Source of the DNA: an uncultured Bacteroidales bacterium
Lineage (GTDB): Bacteria; Bacteroidota; Bacteroidia; Bacteroidales; Muribaculaceae
DNA length: 24,048 nucleotides
Assembly: GCA_900552315.1 (NCBI GenBank)
Contig: URZM01000010.1
Coordinates: forward strand, 1-24,048
Reading direction: 5' to 3'
Below are positions 7,035 through 14,008 of the stretch, piece by piece. The notes beneath the pieces were generated by a model that made no database searches, was not told the DNA's origin, and worked only from the letters and a program-made list of their open reading frames with translations. Made by a program: the position numbers and the translations under genes. Within the stretch, counting starts at the first letter, position 1. Each line of letters opens with the position of its first letter.

Positions 7035-9785
7035 ATGAAATCTTACATTTCTTTGTTATTTATGGCCTTGGCCTGCGTGTTCGGTGTGCGTGCGGCCGAC
7101 GTGGTCACCTCCGAGCCCTCGCCCCTTCAGGAGAGCAGCCAGGACGTGGTGATCTATTTCCATGCCGACCTGGGCAACAAAGGACTGGCAGGCGTGCCCG
7201 CCTCCACCGGCGTGTACGCCCACACCGGCGTGATCACCGACAAGAGCGTGAACAACACTGACTGGAAACATGGCCCCACCAAGTGGGGCGACAACGCACC
7301 CAAGTACAAGCTGGAGTATGTGTCGCCCAACCTGTGGAAGCTCAACATAGGTGACATACGCACTTACTATGGCATGACGGCTGACGAGAAGCCCTTGAAG
7401 CTCGCCTTCGTGTTCCGCAACGCTGACTGCTCCAAGGAGGGCAAGGACACCGGCAACGCCGACATCTTCATAGACGTGGTGGGCGAGGGCTACCAGGTGG
7501 GCCTGTCCTCGGACCTGGACGGCACCTTCGTGGATGACGCGCACTCCACGGTGAATTTCACTGTCACCGCCACGGCCCCCTCCACCCTGAGCCTTACCGT
7601 GAACGGCAACCTGGTGAAGAGCGCCGAGGGCGTGACCACCCTGGCTGTCCCCTTCACCTTCACCGACCGTGGCAACTACACCGTGGTGGCCAAGGGCGTG
7701 AACGGCAGCGAGACTCGCGAGGTGACAGAGGTGTATTGCTATCCCAAGAGCTCAACACGCGCCGATTATCCCGGCGGAGTGCCCAAGCAGGGAGCCGTGC
7801 GCGGCGCCGACGGCAAAGTCACTTTCTGCCTGGCGGCCCCCGGCAAGAGCAGTGTGATGATAGTCCCCAGCTGGGACGACTATGCCGCCCTGGACAAGAA
7901 CGTGATGAACTACCAGGACTACGAGGGCCAGCGCTATTTCTGGATCACTGTCCCCGGACTGGACCCTGACACCCAGTATTTCTATTATTATATGGTGGAC
8001 GGCACCCGCAAGGTGGCCGACCCATATGCCAAGCTTATCCTCGACCCGTACAACGACAAGTACATCAGCAAGGAGGTGTATCCCGGGCTGCCTGACTTCC
8101 CGGCAGACAAGGTGGGCACCACCGTGCTCGCCGTCTATCACGAGAACATCAACAAGTATGACTGGCAGGTCAAAGACTTCAAAGGCCCGCGTGCCCAGGA
8201 CCTCGTGATCTATGAACTGCTTCTCAGGGACTTTACGGGTACCGAAGGCGCCGCCAACGGTGACGGCACCCTTGCCAAGGCCATCGAGAAGCTCCCGTAT
8301 CTCATCGATATGGGCGTGAACGCCATAGAGCTGCTTCCCGTCAATGAGTTCAACGGCAACAACTCATGGGGCTACAATCCCAATTTCTATTTCGCGCCGG
8401 ACAAGGCTTACGGCACGCCTGACGACTACAAACGCTTCATAGACATCTGCCACAGCCATGGCATCGCCGTGATTCTGGACATGGTGTTCAACCAGAGCGA
8501 CGGCCTGCATCCCTGGTACCAGATGTATGACATAGCCTCCAACCCCTTCTACAACCAGAACGCGCCTCACTCCTATTCCGTGCTCAACGACTGGAACCAG
8601 AACCATCCTCTCGTGGAGCAGCAATGGTATGACTGCGTGAAATACTGGGCCACGGAGTACAAGGTGGACGGTTTCCGTTTCGACCTGGTGAAGGGCCTCG
8701 GCGACAACGAGTCCTACAAGAGCGGCACCGAGGCTTACAACGCGAGCCGCGTGGCGCGCATGACCCGCATACATTCGGCCTTGAAGGAGGTGAAGCCCGA
8801 CGCTTATTTCATAAACGAGAACCTTGCCGGAGAAAAGGAGGAGAACGAGATGGCCGCCGACGGCCAGATGAACTGGGCCAATGTGAACAATGCTGCGTGT
8901 CAGTATGTGATGGGCTACAGCTCCGACTCCAATCTCAACCGCTTCTACTCCGAGCGTGACTCACGTGCCTGGGCTTCCACCGTGTCGTATGCCGAGAGCC
9001 ATGACGAGGAGCGCATGGGCTACAAGCAGAACGCTTACGGCGTGGCAGGCGTCAAGGGCAACAAGGAGGTGAGCAAACGCCGTATCGGATCCTTGCACGC
9101 GCAGATGATCCTTTCCCCCGGCCCCCACATGATATGGCAGTTCTCCGAGCTGGGCAACGAGCAGACCACCAAGAACAGCAGCGGCAACGACACCAGCCCC
9201 AAGAAGGTGAACTGGAACGCCCTGGAGGATCCGGACGTGGCCGGCCTGCGTCAGAACGTAGGTGAGCTTATATGGATACGCACGCAGAATCCCGAGCTCT
9301 TCGAGAAGGATGCCGTGAAGCAGATGAATTTCGCCGCCTCCTCCTGGGAGAACGGACGCTTCCTGTATTGTTCCAAGAACGGCAAGGAGCTTATCCTGGC
9401 CCTCAACCCCAACGTAAGCGGTGACCGCACCTTCGAGTGCTCCAACATGTTCTCCTCCAAGAATGACGGCGACTACCGCATCGAGTCCGCCTCATACAAC
9501 ACCACGCCGACCTTCAGCGCCTCCACGGGCCGCATCACCGTTCCTGCCAACTCCTATGTCGTGATCGTGAACAACAAAGTGAGCGGCATAGACGGCATCG
9601 AGACAGACGGCGCGGACCGCCACACCGAGGTCTATGCCGTGGGCGGCGACATAGTGGTCAACGGCGACTATGATACGGCCGAGGTCTACACAGTCTCGGG
9701 AGCGCGCTCTCCAATGACCGGGCTGCCTTCCGGCGTATATCTCGTCCAGGTGGACGGAGTCACGTATAAGGTGGCCGTGCGCTGA
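7035..9785 (+). CDS. Secreted multidomain GH13 alpha-amylase/pullulanase-family enzyme with C-terminal sorting-type tail
   Basis: A 916-residue secreted glycoside hydrolase family 13 enzyme acting on alpha-glucans. Signal peptide 1-20 (cleavage near GVRA/AD). Residues about 30-150 form a beta-rich domain opening with DVVIYFHADLGNKGLAGVP, followed by an Ig/E-set-like region (about 165-240) and a CBM48-like module (about 255-335). The catalytic barrel runs from about 385 to 770: VNAIELLPVNEF, nucleophile Asp550 in DGFRFDLVKG, acid/base Glu595 in YFINENL, and Asp657 in AESHDEERMGY. A beta domain follows, then a tail from about 865 (SGIDGIE to VYTVSGARS and SGVYLVQVDG) that resembles a type IX-style sorting domain. 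Exact substrate (starch, pullulan or glycogen) cannot be set from sequence alone. Single gene with its own promoter. Confidence 0.9.
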   Translation: MKSYISLLFMALACVFGVRAADVVTSEPSPLQESSQDVVIYFHADLGNKGLAGVPASTGVYAHTGVITDKSVNNTDWKHGPTKWGDNAPKYKLEYVSPNLWKLNIGDIRTYYGMTADEKPLKLAFVFRNADCSKEGKDTGNADIFIDVVGEGYQVGLSSDLDGTFVDDAHSTVNFTVTATAPSTLSLTVNGNLVKSAEGVTTLAVPFTFTDRGNYTVVAKGVNGSETREVTEVYCYPKSSTRADYPGGVPKQGAVRGADGKVTFCLAAPGKSSVMIVPSWDDYAALDKNVMNYQDYEGQRYFWITVPGLDPDTQYFYYYMVDGTRKVADPYAKLILDPYNDKYISKEVYPGLPDFPADKVGTTVLAVYHENINKYDWQVKDFKGPRAQDLVIYELLLRDFTGTEGAANGDGTLAKAIEKLPYLIDMGVNAIELLPVNEFNGNNSWGYNPNFYFAPDKAYGTPDDYKRFIDICHSHGIAVILDMVFNQSDGLHPWYQMYDIASNPFYNQNAPHSYSVLNDWNQNHPLVEQQWYDCVKYWATEYKVDGFRFDLVKGLGDNESYKSGTEAYNASRVARMTRIHSALKEVKPDAYFINENLAGEKEENEMAADGQMNWANVNNAACQYVMGYSSDSNLNRFYSERDSRAWASTVSYAESHDEERMGYKQNAYGVAGVKGNKEVSKRRIGSLHAQMILSPGPHMIWQFSELGNEQTTKNSSGNDTSPKKVNWNALEDPDVAGLRQNVGELIWIRTQNPELFEKDAVKQMNFAASSWENGRFLYCSKNGKELILALNPNVSGDRTFECSNMFSSKNDGDYRIESASYNTTPTFSASTGRITVPANSYVVIVNNKVSGIDGIETDGADRHTEVYAVGGDIVVNGDYDTAEVYTVSGARSPMTGLPSGVYLVQVDGVTYKVAVR

Positions 9786-9834
9786 CATATCTGTCGCAAA
9801 ACCGGAAACATGTTGTAAAACATAATTTTTAATA

Positions 9835-9849
9835 ACCCCTGCCGGGGGT
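9835..9849 (+). terminator. Small GC hairpin after the GH13 gene
   Basis: ACCCC / GGGGT inverted repeat separated by five bases, in an otherwise AT-rich spacer (9786-9959). There is no T-tract after it, so termination is a weak proposal. Confidence 0.3.
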
Positions 9850-9868
9850 ATTGTACACAAAATTTTTG

Positions 9869-9876
9869 TAATTTTG
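9869..9876 (+). promoter_or_regulatory. Likely -7 box of the vor operon
   Basis: TAATTTTG matches TAnnTTTG, 84 nt upstream of vorD. A TTG at 9851 is slightly too close for a standard -33 element, so only the -7 is called. Confidence 0.55.
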
Positions 9877-9959
9877 TCATGAATATCTGCGGCCTTGGGC
9901 CAGGAGTGGCTCGGTGAGGTCGCAACATACTGTGCATCAACCTAATAAAAATACCTGAT

Positions 9960-10187
9960 ATGGCAAAAGTTAAAGGAGCTATTACCGTGAACACAGTGCG
10001 CTGCAAGGGTTGCAACCTTTGCGTGGTGGCGTGCCCGACAGACACGCTCGCACTTTCTCCCGAGGTCAATGACCGCGGTTACCATTTCGCCCACATGGCA
10101 AATCCTGACAAATGCACCGGCTGCTGCTCATGCGCCTGGGTCTGCCCGGACGCCTGCATCGAGGTGTATCGCGTCAAAGTGGACTAA
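9960..10187 (+). CDS. vorD: 2-oxoacid:ferredoxin oxidoreductase delta subunit, 2x[4Fe-4S] ferredoxin (VorD-like)
   Basis: A 75-residue ferredoxin-like subunit with two [4Fe-4S] motifs: Cys15, 18, 21 and 25 (CKGCNLCVVACP) and Cys52, 55, 58 and 62 (CTGCCSCAWVCP). It is the electron-transfer subunit of a CoA-dependent 2-oxoacid:ferredoxin oxidoreductase, here of the VOR (branched-chain 2-oxoacid) or KOR type, passing electrons from the thiamine enzyme to soluble ferredoxin. Followed after 46 nt by vorB and then vorA. The exact substrate (2-oxoisovalerate or 2-oxoglutarate) is assigned by family naming, not by a visible residue. Confidence 0.88.
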   Translation: MAKVKGAITVNTVRCKGCNLCVVACPTDTLALSPEVNDRGYHFAHMANPDKCTGCCSCAWVCPDACIEVYRVKVD

Positions 10188-10233
10188 ATCATCTAATTAA
10201 CCATCCCAACACACATTCCCCCAGTCTAACGAT

Positions 10234-11316
10234 ATGAAAGAAGAAGTAAGACTTATGAAGGGTAACGAGGCCATCGCGCACGCCGCCATCCGCTACGGCT
10301 TTGACGGCTATTTCGGCTACCCCATCACCCCTCAGTCAGAAGTGCTTGAGACACTCGAAGAACTCATGCCTTGGGAGACCACGGGCATGACGGTCCTTCA
10401 GGCCGAATCCGAATTGGCCGCCATCAACATGGTGTACGGCGGCGCCGCGTCCGGCAAGGCCGTGATGACATCCTCCTCCTCGCCCGGCGTGAGCCTGAAG
10501 CAGGAGGGCATATCCTATATAGCCGCAGCCGAGCTTCCGGCCCTCATCCTGAACGTGATGCGCGGCGGCCCGGGCCTGGGCACCATCCAGCCTTCGCAGG
10601 CGGACTATTTCCAGGCTTGCAAGGGCGGCGGCCACGGTGACTACCACCTGATAGTGCTCGCTCCGGCCACGGTGCAGGAGATGGTGGATTTCGTGGGCCT
10701 GGGCATGGACCTGGCCTTCAAGTACACCAACCCCGCCATGATCCTGGCCGACGGCATCGTGGGCCAGATGATGGAGAAGGTGGTTCTGCCCGAGCAGCGT
10801 CCTCGCCGCACCGAGGAGGAGATACGCAAGCAGTGCCCCTGGGCAGCCAACGGCCGCAAGGACATGCGCAAGCGCAACGTGATCACGTCGCTGGAGCTCG
10901 AGAGCTCGCGCATGGAGGTGATAAACGAGCGTCTGCAGGCCCGCTACGCCGAGATAGCCAAGAACGAGACCCGCTGGGAAGAGATAGACACCGAGGGCGC
11001 CGACTACCTGCTGGTAGCTTTCGGCACCGTGGCACGTATCTGCGCCAAGGCCAAGGAGATGGCCGCCAAGGAAGGCATCAAGGTGGGCATCGTGCGCCCC
11101 ATCACCCTGTGGCCCTTCCCCTACGAGGCCATAGAGAAGGCCGCCGAGGGCAAGAAGGGTATCCTGTGCGTGGAGCTGAACGCCGGCCAGATGATAGAGG
11201 ACGTGCGCCTCGCCGTGCATGACAACCTCCCCGTGGAGCATTTCGGCCGTCTGGGCGGTATCATACCCAGCCCCGACGAGGTGCTCAAGGCTCTCAAAGA
11301 GAAAATCATTAAATAA
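10234..11316 (+). CDS. vorB: 2-oxoacid:ferredoxin oxidoreductase alpha subunit (VorB, 3-methyl-2-oxobutanoate dehydrogenase family)
   Basis: A 360-residue alpha subunit of the ferredoxin-dependent 2-oxoacid oxidoreductase, cytoplasmic, converting a 2-oxoacid plus CoA to acyl-CoA and CO2 with reduced ferredoxin. Family hallmarks: FGYPITPQSEVLETL near the N-terminus, VLQAESELAAINMVYGGA, the TSSSSPGVSLKQEGISY segment, and MRGGPGLGTIQPSQADYFQ. The C-terminal domain (about 245-360) carries VAFGTVARICAKA and VGIVRPITLWPFPYEAI, typical of the CoA-binding/transketolase C-domain. Length matches Bacteroidales homologues. It lies between vorD and vorA (21-nt gap), so one transcript is likely. Confidence 0.92.
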   Translation: MKEEVRLMKGNEAIAHAAIRYGFDGYFGYPITPQSEVLETLEELMPWETTGMTVLQAESELAAINMVYGGAASGKAVMTSSSSPGVSLKQEGISYIAAAELPALILNVMRGGPGLGTIQPSQADYFQACKGGGHGDYHLIVLAPATVQEMVDFVGLGMDLAFKYTNPAMILADGIVGQMMEKVVLPEQRPRRTEEEIRKQCPWAANGRKDMRKRNVITSLELESSRMEVINERLQARYAEIAKNETRWEEIDTEGADYLLVAFGTVARICAKAKEMAAKEGIKVGIVRPITLWPFPYEAIEKAAEGKKGILCVELNAGQMIEDVRLAVHDNLPVEHFGRLGGIIPSPDEVLKALKEKIIK

Positions 11317-11337
11317 TTAACCCTCTGAATCTCACCA

Positions 11338-12099
11338 ATGGAAATCAATGATATCATCCGCGAGGAAAACAAGGTATACTGCAAGCCTGAACTCCTCGAT
11401 GAAGTGCACATGCACTACTGCCCCGGCTGCTCTCACGGCGTAATCCACAAGCTCGTGGCCGAAGTGATAGCCGAAATGGGCCTTACAGAACGCACCGTGG
11501 GTGTAAGCCCCGTAGGCTGCGCAGTGTTCGCATACAACTATATCGACGTGGACTGGGTGGAGGCCGCCCATGGCCGCGCACCGGCGGTAGCCACCGCCGA
11601 GAGCCGCCTGTGGCCCGATAATGTGGTGTTCACCTACCAGGGTGACGGCGACATGAGCGCCATCGGCACGGCCGAGTCTATCCACGCGGCCAACCGTGGC
11701 GAGAACATCGTCATGATTTTCGTAAACAACGCCATCTACGGCATGACCGGCGGCCAGATGGCCCCCACCACGCTTGTGGGCCAGAAGACGGCCACCACTC
11801 CTTATGGCCGTCGCGTGGACCTGAACGGCCACCCGCTGGAGATCACCAACCTCATGGCCATCCTGGACGGCACATGCTACGTGACCCGCCAGGCCGTGCA
11901 TACCCCCGCCGCCGTGCGCAAGACCAAGGCTGCCCTGAAGAAGGCCTTCGAGAACGCGCTGGCCAAGAAGGGCACCTCTGTTGTAGAGGTGGTGGCCACC
12001 TGCAACTCCGGCTGGAAGATGAGCCCCGAGAAGGCCAACGAGTGGATGGTGGAGCACATGTTTGAGAAATACCCCCTGGGTGACCTTAAAAACAACTAA
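11338..12099 (+). CDS. vorA: 2-oxoacid:ferredoxin oxidoreductase beta subunit, thiamine diphosphate-binding (VorA-like)
   Basis: A 253-residue beta subunit holding thiamine diphosphate. It shows the HYCPGCSHG motif (Cys28 and Cys31), the VGCAVFAYNYIDVDW segment, and the ThDP/Mg2+ motif starting GDGDMSAIGTAE (102-113) and ending FVNNAIYGMTGGQM (about 128-141). Length is normal and the C-terminus is intact. In Bacteroidales I recall a gamma subunit gene following directly; here the stop codon is instead abutted by the 341-bp palindromic repeat element, with no gamma-like gene after it. The complex would need a gamma subunit from elsewhere. Confidence 0.92.
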   Translation: MEINDIIREENKVYCKPELLDEVHMHYCPGCSHGVIHKLVAEVIAEMGLTERTVGVSPVGCAVFAYNYIDVDWVEAAHGRAPAVATAESRLWPDNVVFTYQGDGDMSAIGTAESIHAANRGENIVMIFVNNAIYGMTGGQMAPTTLVGQKTATTPYGRRVDLNGHPLEITNLMAILDGTCYVTRQAVHTPAAVRKTKAALKKAFENALAKKGTSVVEVVATCNSGWKMSPEKANEWMVEHMFEKYPLGDLKNN

Positions 12100-12138
12100 T
12101 TAAGAGGTTGTTTAAAAAGAAACGTTAAAATTTGGGGC

Positions 12139-12227
12139 GGCTGATTTTTAGATAAAAGCCTTTCAAGCCGCAGGAGCATAGCGGGCTATGTGACCAAGGC
12201 GCGGAAGGCTTTTAGCAAAAAGCAGCC
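12139..12227 (+). repeat. Hairpin unit 1 of the palindromic element
   Basis: Arms 12139-12162 and 12205-12227 are complementary over about 23-24 bases with few mismatches, including a perfect 10-bp block TAAAAGCCTT / AAGGCTTTTA. The apical part contains the small palindrome CATAGC-GG-GCTATG. As RNA it should fold into a long stem-loop just after vorA. Confidence 0.75.
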
Positions 12228-12312
12228 GGACCGAAAGCGATTTCTTTAACAACCAAGGCTTGAAGCATTGATAAATTTAAAATACAAGGAAATTTAAAAA
12301 TAGCGATTGACT

Positions 12313-12402
12313 CGTTCGTGCCGGCTGCTTTTGCCTTTTGGCTCAGTCACATAGCCCGCTATGCTCCCTCGCCTGCAAGGCAAAATCCGCTCGACATGAA
12401 CG
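12313..12402 (-). repeat. Hairpin unit 2 of the palindromic element (inverted copy)
   Basis: Arms 12313-12337 and 12377-12402 pair over about 25 bases (CGTTCGTGCC... with ...GACATGAACG), with compensatory-looking differences from unit 1: the arm sequences differ but pairing is kept. The same CATAGCGGGCTATG palindrome lies at its apex, read on the opposite strand. Confidence 0.75.
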
Positions 12403-12445
12403 ACCCCAAATTTAACGTTTATTTTTAAACAACCTCTTAACACTC

Positions 12446-13024
12446 ATGAAATACTACGCCATAATAAATGACACCCAGGTAGGCCCTATGGAGCTTCCGG
12501 AACTTGTGGAGGCAGGGCTGATGCCGGAGACCTACGTCTGGTGCAAAGGGATGGACGACTGGCAACAGGCCAGAGAGGTGGCTGACATCTGCCGCTTCTT
12601 CCGCAACCGCATCTTCGACCTAATGCACCCCACAGCCGCAGACCCGGCCACCCCGGCAGGAGACCAGACACGCGAGTTCCGCCTTATGGACGACGCCGAC
12701 TACAAAGGCATGAAACGCCGCGAGTTCTACAACGCCGTGGGCGAACAGGTGGCGCACACCGCCAAGGACCCTGACCAGGAAAAACTGGAGCAGGGCATAC
12801 CGCCGGCCCCGCTTCCCGGATGGCTCGCGCTGCTGGCCATATTGCTGTTCTTCCCCCTCGGCATACCGGCCCTGCTGCAATCGCGCAAAGGCCAGAAACT
12901 ATGGGCCGCCGGACTGGAGGCGCAGAGCCACGAGACCGCCCGCTCGGCACGCATGTGCGCCGGCATGGCGGTGTGCCTCGGCGTGGTGGCGCTCTCGGTG
13001 CTCGTCCAATACCTGCTGCGCTGA
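12446..13024 (+). CDS. GYF_2 (DUF4339)-domain protein with CD225/dispanin-like membrane region
   Basis: A 192-residue protein. Residues 1-50 match the GYF_2 pattern (YYAIINDTQVGPMELPELVEAG, then TYVWCKGMDDWQQAREV), usually a protein-interaction module. A charged linker (about 55-118) follows. The C-terminal part has two hydrophobic helices (about 125-143 and 168-190) around QSRKGQKLWAAGLEAQSHETARSARM, which resembles the CD225/dispanin arrangement of paired membrane segments. Function is unknown; similar Bacteroidales proteins are predicted membrane proteins. The ATG lies 5 nt past the repeat element, so the original upstream region was probably displaced and expression may now depend on readthrough from vorA or on the element itself. 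Confidence 0.75.
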   Translation: MKYYAIINDTQVGPMELPELVEAGLMPETYVWCKGMDDWQQAREVADICRFFRNRIFDLMHPTAADPATPAGDQTREFRLMDDADYKGMKRREFYNAVGEQVAHTAKDPDQEKLEQGIPPAPLPGWLALLAILLFFPLGIPALLQSRKGQKLWAAGLEAQSHETARSARMCAGMAVCLGVVALSVLVQYLLR

Positions 13025-13040
13025 CCAGCAAAGGCGCCGT

Positions 13041-13072
13041 TTTGGTCTTTTCACAGTTTTTTCGTAATTTCG
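13041..13072 (+). promoter_or_regulatory. Promoter of the acyltransferase-Wzi-nonulosonate operon
   Basis: TTTG at 13041-13044, a 20-nt spacer and TAATTTCG at 13065-13072, one base off the TAnnTTTG consensus. It lies only 6 nt from the ATG at 13079, so the mRNA would be leaderless or nearly so if this is used. Confidence 0.5.
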
Positions 13073-13078
13073 CACCTT

Positions 13079-14008
13079 ATGAAGGATGTAATACAACCAG
13101 TGCCTCGTGAACTGCTCGAAGCGGAACTCACCGAGGAGAGACGATTGCGACATACCAACAAAGGAGACAACGACATCTATATAGTGGATGCCTTCTGCGC
13201 ACCGCACACCATGCGCGAGATAGGGCGTCTGCGCGAGATAGCCTTCCGCGACGCGGGCGGAGGCACAGGCAAGGATTGCGACATAGACGAGTTCGACACC
13301 ATGGAGCCGCCATGCCGCCAGCTCATAGTCTGGAATCCGCAAGAGCGAGAGATAATAGGCGGCTACCGTTTCATATTGGGCAAAGACATCCGTTTCACCG
13401 AGCCCGGCAAGCCGCGTATCGCATCCTCCCACATGTTCGATTTCTCGCCCGTGTTCCTGGAGAGATACCTTCCCCGCACCATAGAGCTGGGGCGCTCCTT
13501 CGTCACGCTCGAATACCAGAGCAGCAAGGCGGGACCACGCGCCCTCTATGCCCTCGACAACCTCTGGGACGGACTGGGAGCCCTGACAGTGGTGCATCCC
13601 GACATAAAATATCTGTTCGGCAAAGTGACCATGTACCCGAGCTACAATCGTGAATGTCGCGACATGCTCCTGTATTTCCTTCACAAACATTTCCCCGACC
13701 CTGAGCAACTGGTCCGGCCCATAGAGCCGCTCGCCATGGAATCGGACGGTGCGTCACTCGCCGAACTGTTCTGCGGCTCGTCGTTCAAGGAAGACTATAA
13801 GATACTGAACCACGCCATCCGCGAACATGGCCTCAACATCCCCCCCTTGGTGAACGCATACATGAGCCTATCCCCAACCATGAAGATGTTCGGCACAGCA
13901 ATAAACCACGAGTTCGGAGAGGTGGAGGAGAGCGGCATCTTCTTCGCCATATCCGAAATATTCGAGAGCAAGAAAAACCGCCACATAGGCACCTACAATG
14001 GCAAATAG
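13079..14008 (+). CDS. GNAT/hemolysin-type N-acyltransferase, GlsB-like
   Basis: A 309-residue protein of the OlsB/autoinducer-synthase-like GNAT group often annotated as putative hemolysin. The stretch REIGRLREIAFRDAGGGTGK, then FDTMEPPCRQLIVWNP, GGYRFILG, and IELGRSFVTLEYQS are features I associate with the Bacteroides glycine N-acyltransferase GlsB, which attaches a 3-hydroxy fatty acid to glycine in making glycine (flavolipin-type) lipids. That specific reaction is inference from remembered homologues; the second-step acyltransferase GlsA is not adjacent. It is the first gene of the operon and overlaps the next gene by 11 bp. It is a cytoplasmic protein without signal peptide. It is unlikely to be the sugar N-acetyltransferase missing from the nonulosonate pathway, but that cannot be excluded. 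Confidence 0.75.
   Translation: MKDVIQPVPRELLEAELTEERRLRHTNKGDNDIYIVDAFCAPHTMREIGRLREIAFRDAGGGTGKDCDIDEFDTMEPPCRQLIVWNPQEREIIGGYRFILGKDIRFTEPGKPRIASSHMFDFSPVFLERYLPRTIELGRSFVTLEYQSSKAGPRALYALDNLWDGLGALTVVHPDIKYLFGKVTMYPSYNRECRDMLLYFLHKHFPDPEQLVRPIEPLAMESDGASLAELFCGSSFKEDYKILNHAIREHGLNIPPLVNAYMSLSPTMKMFGTAINHEFGEVEESGIFFAISEIFESKKNRHIGTYNGK

Larger units (their letters stand above)
12100..12440. mobile_element. 341-bp non-coding composite palindromic element (MITE/REP-like) with 37/38-bp terminal inverted repeats
   Basis: The ends 12100-12137 and 12404-12440 are inverted copies: both begin TTAAGAGGTTGTTTAAAAA and continue to TTTGGGG, differing by one substitution and one indel. The outermost TTAA may be a 4-bp target duplication, though it cannot be told from the repeat itself. 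Inside are two related units in opposite orientation, sharing a 22-bp identical core (12173-12194 and 12346-12367, centre CATAGCGGGCTATG) and a 12-bp block (AAAAGCAGCCGG at 12218-12229, inverted at 12321-12332). The middle (about 12255-12300) is AT-rich and not paired. No open reading frame of note lies within. It spans exactly from the base after the vorA stop to 5 nt before the next ATG. No transposase is present, so movement would need one in trans. I cannot name the family. Confidence 0.85.

Noticed and set aside
10336..11241. Long minus-strand open frame (301 codons) opposite vorB
   Set aside because: It is His/Leu/Gly-rich with no recognisable motif and lies wholly antisense to a clear vorB; it is a codon-bias shadow of GC-rich coding DNA.
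11332..12057. 241-codon minus-strand frame opposite vorA
   Set aside because: Antisense shadow with His/Gly/Ala-rich composition and no domain.
12100..12440. Invertible promoter flanked by inverted repeats (phase switch)
   Set aside because: The terminal inverted repeats would permit inversion, but the interior has no good TAnnTTTG promoter on either strand, and no invertase gene is nearby.
12100..12440. Simple rho-independent terminator of the vor operon
   Set aside because: The structure is far larger than a terminator, with paired units and long terminal repeats; termination may be a side effect.
12100..12440. CRISPR array
   Set aside because: The repeats are inverted, only two in number, and have no spacer spacing.
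12899..13708. 269-codon minus-strand frame opposite the GYF_2 and acyltransferase genes
   Set aside because: Crosses the promoter and two supported genes, and no motif is seen.
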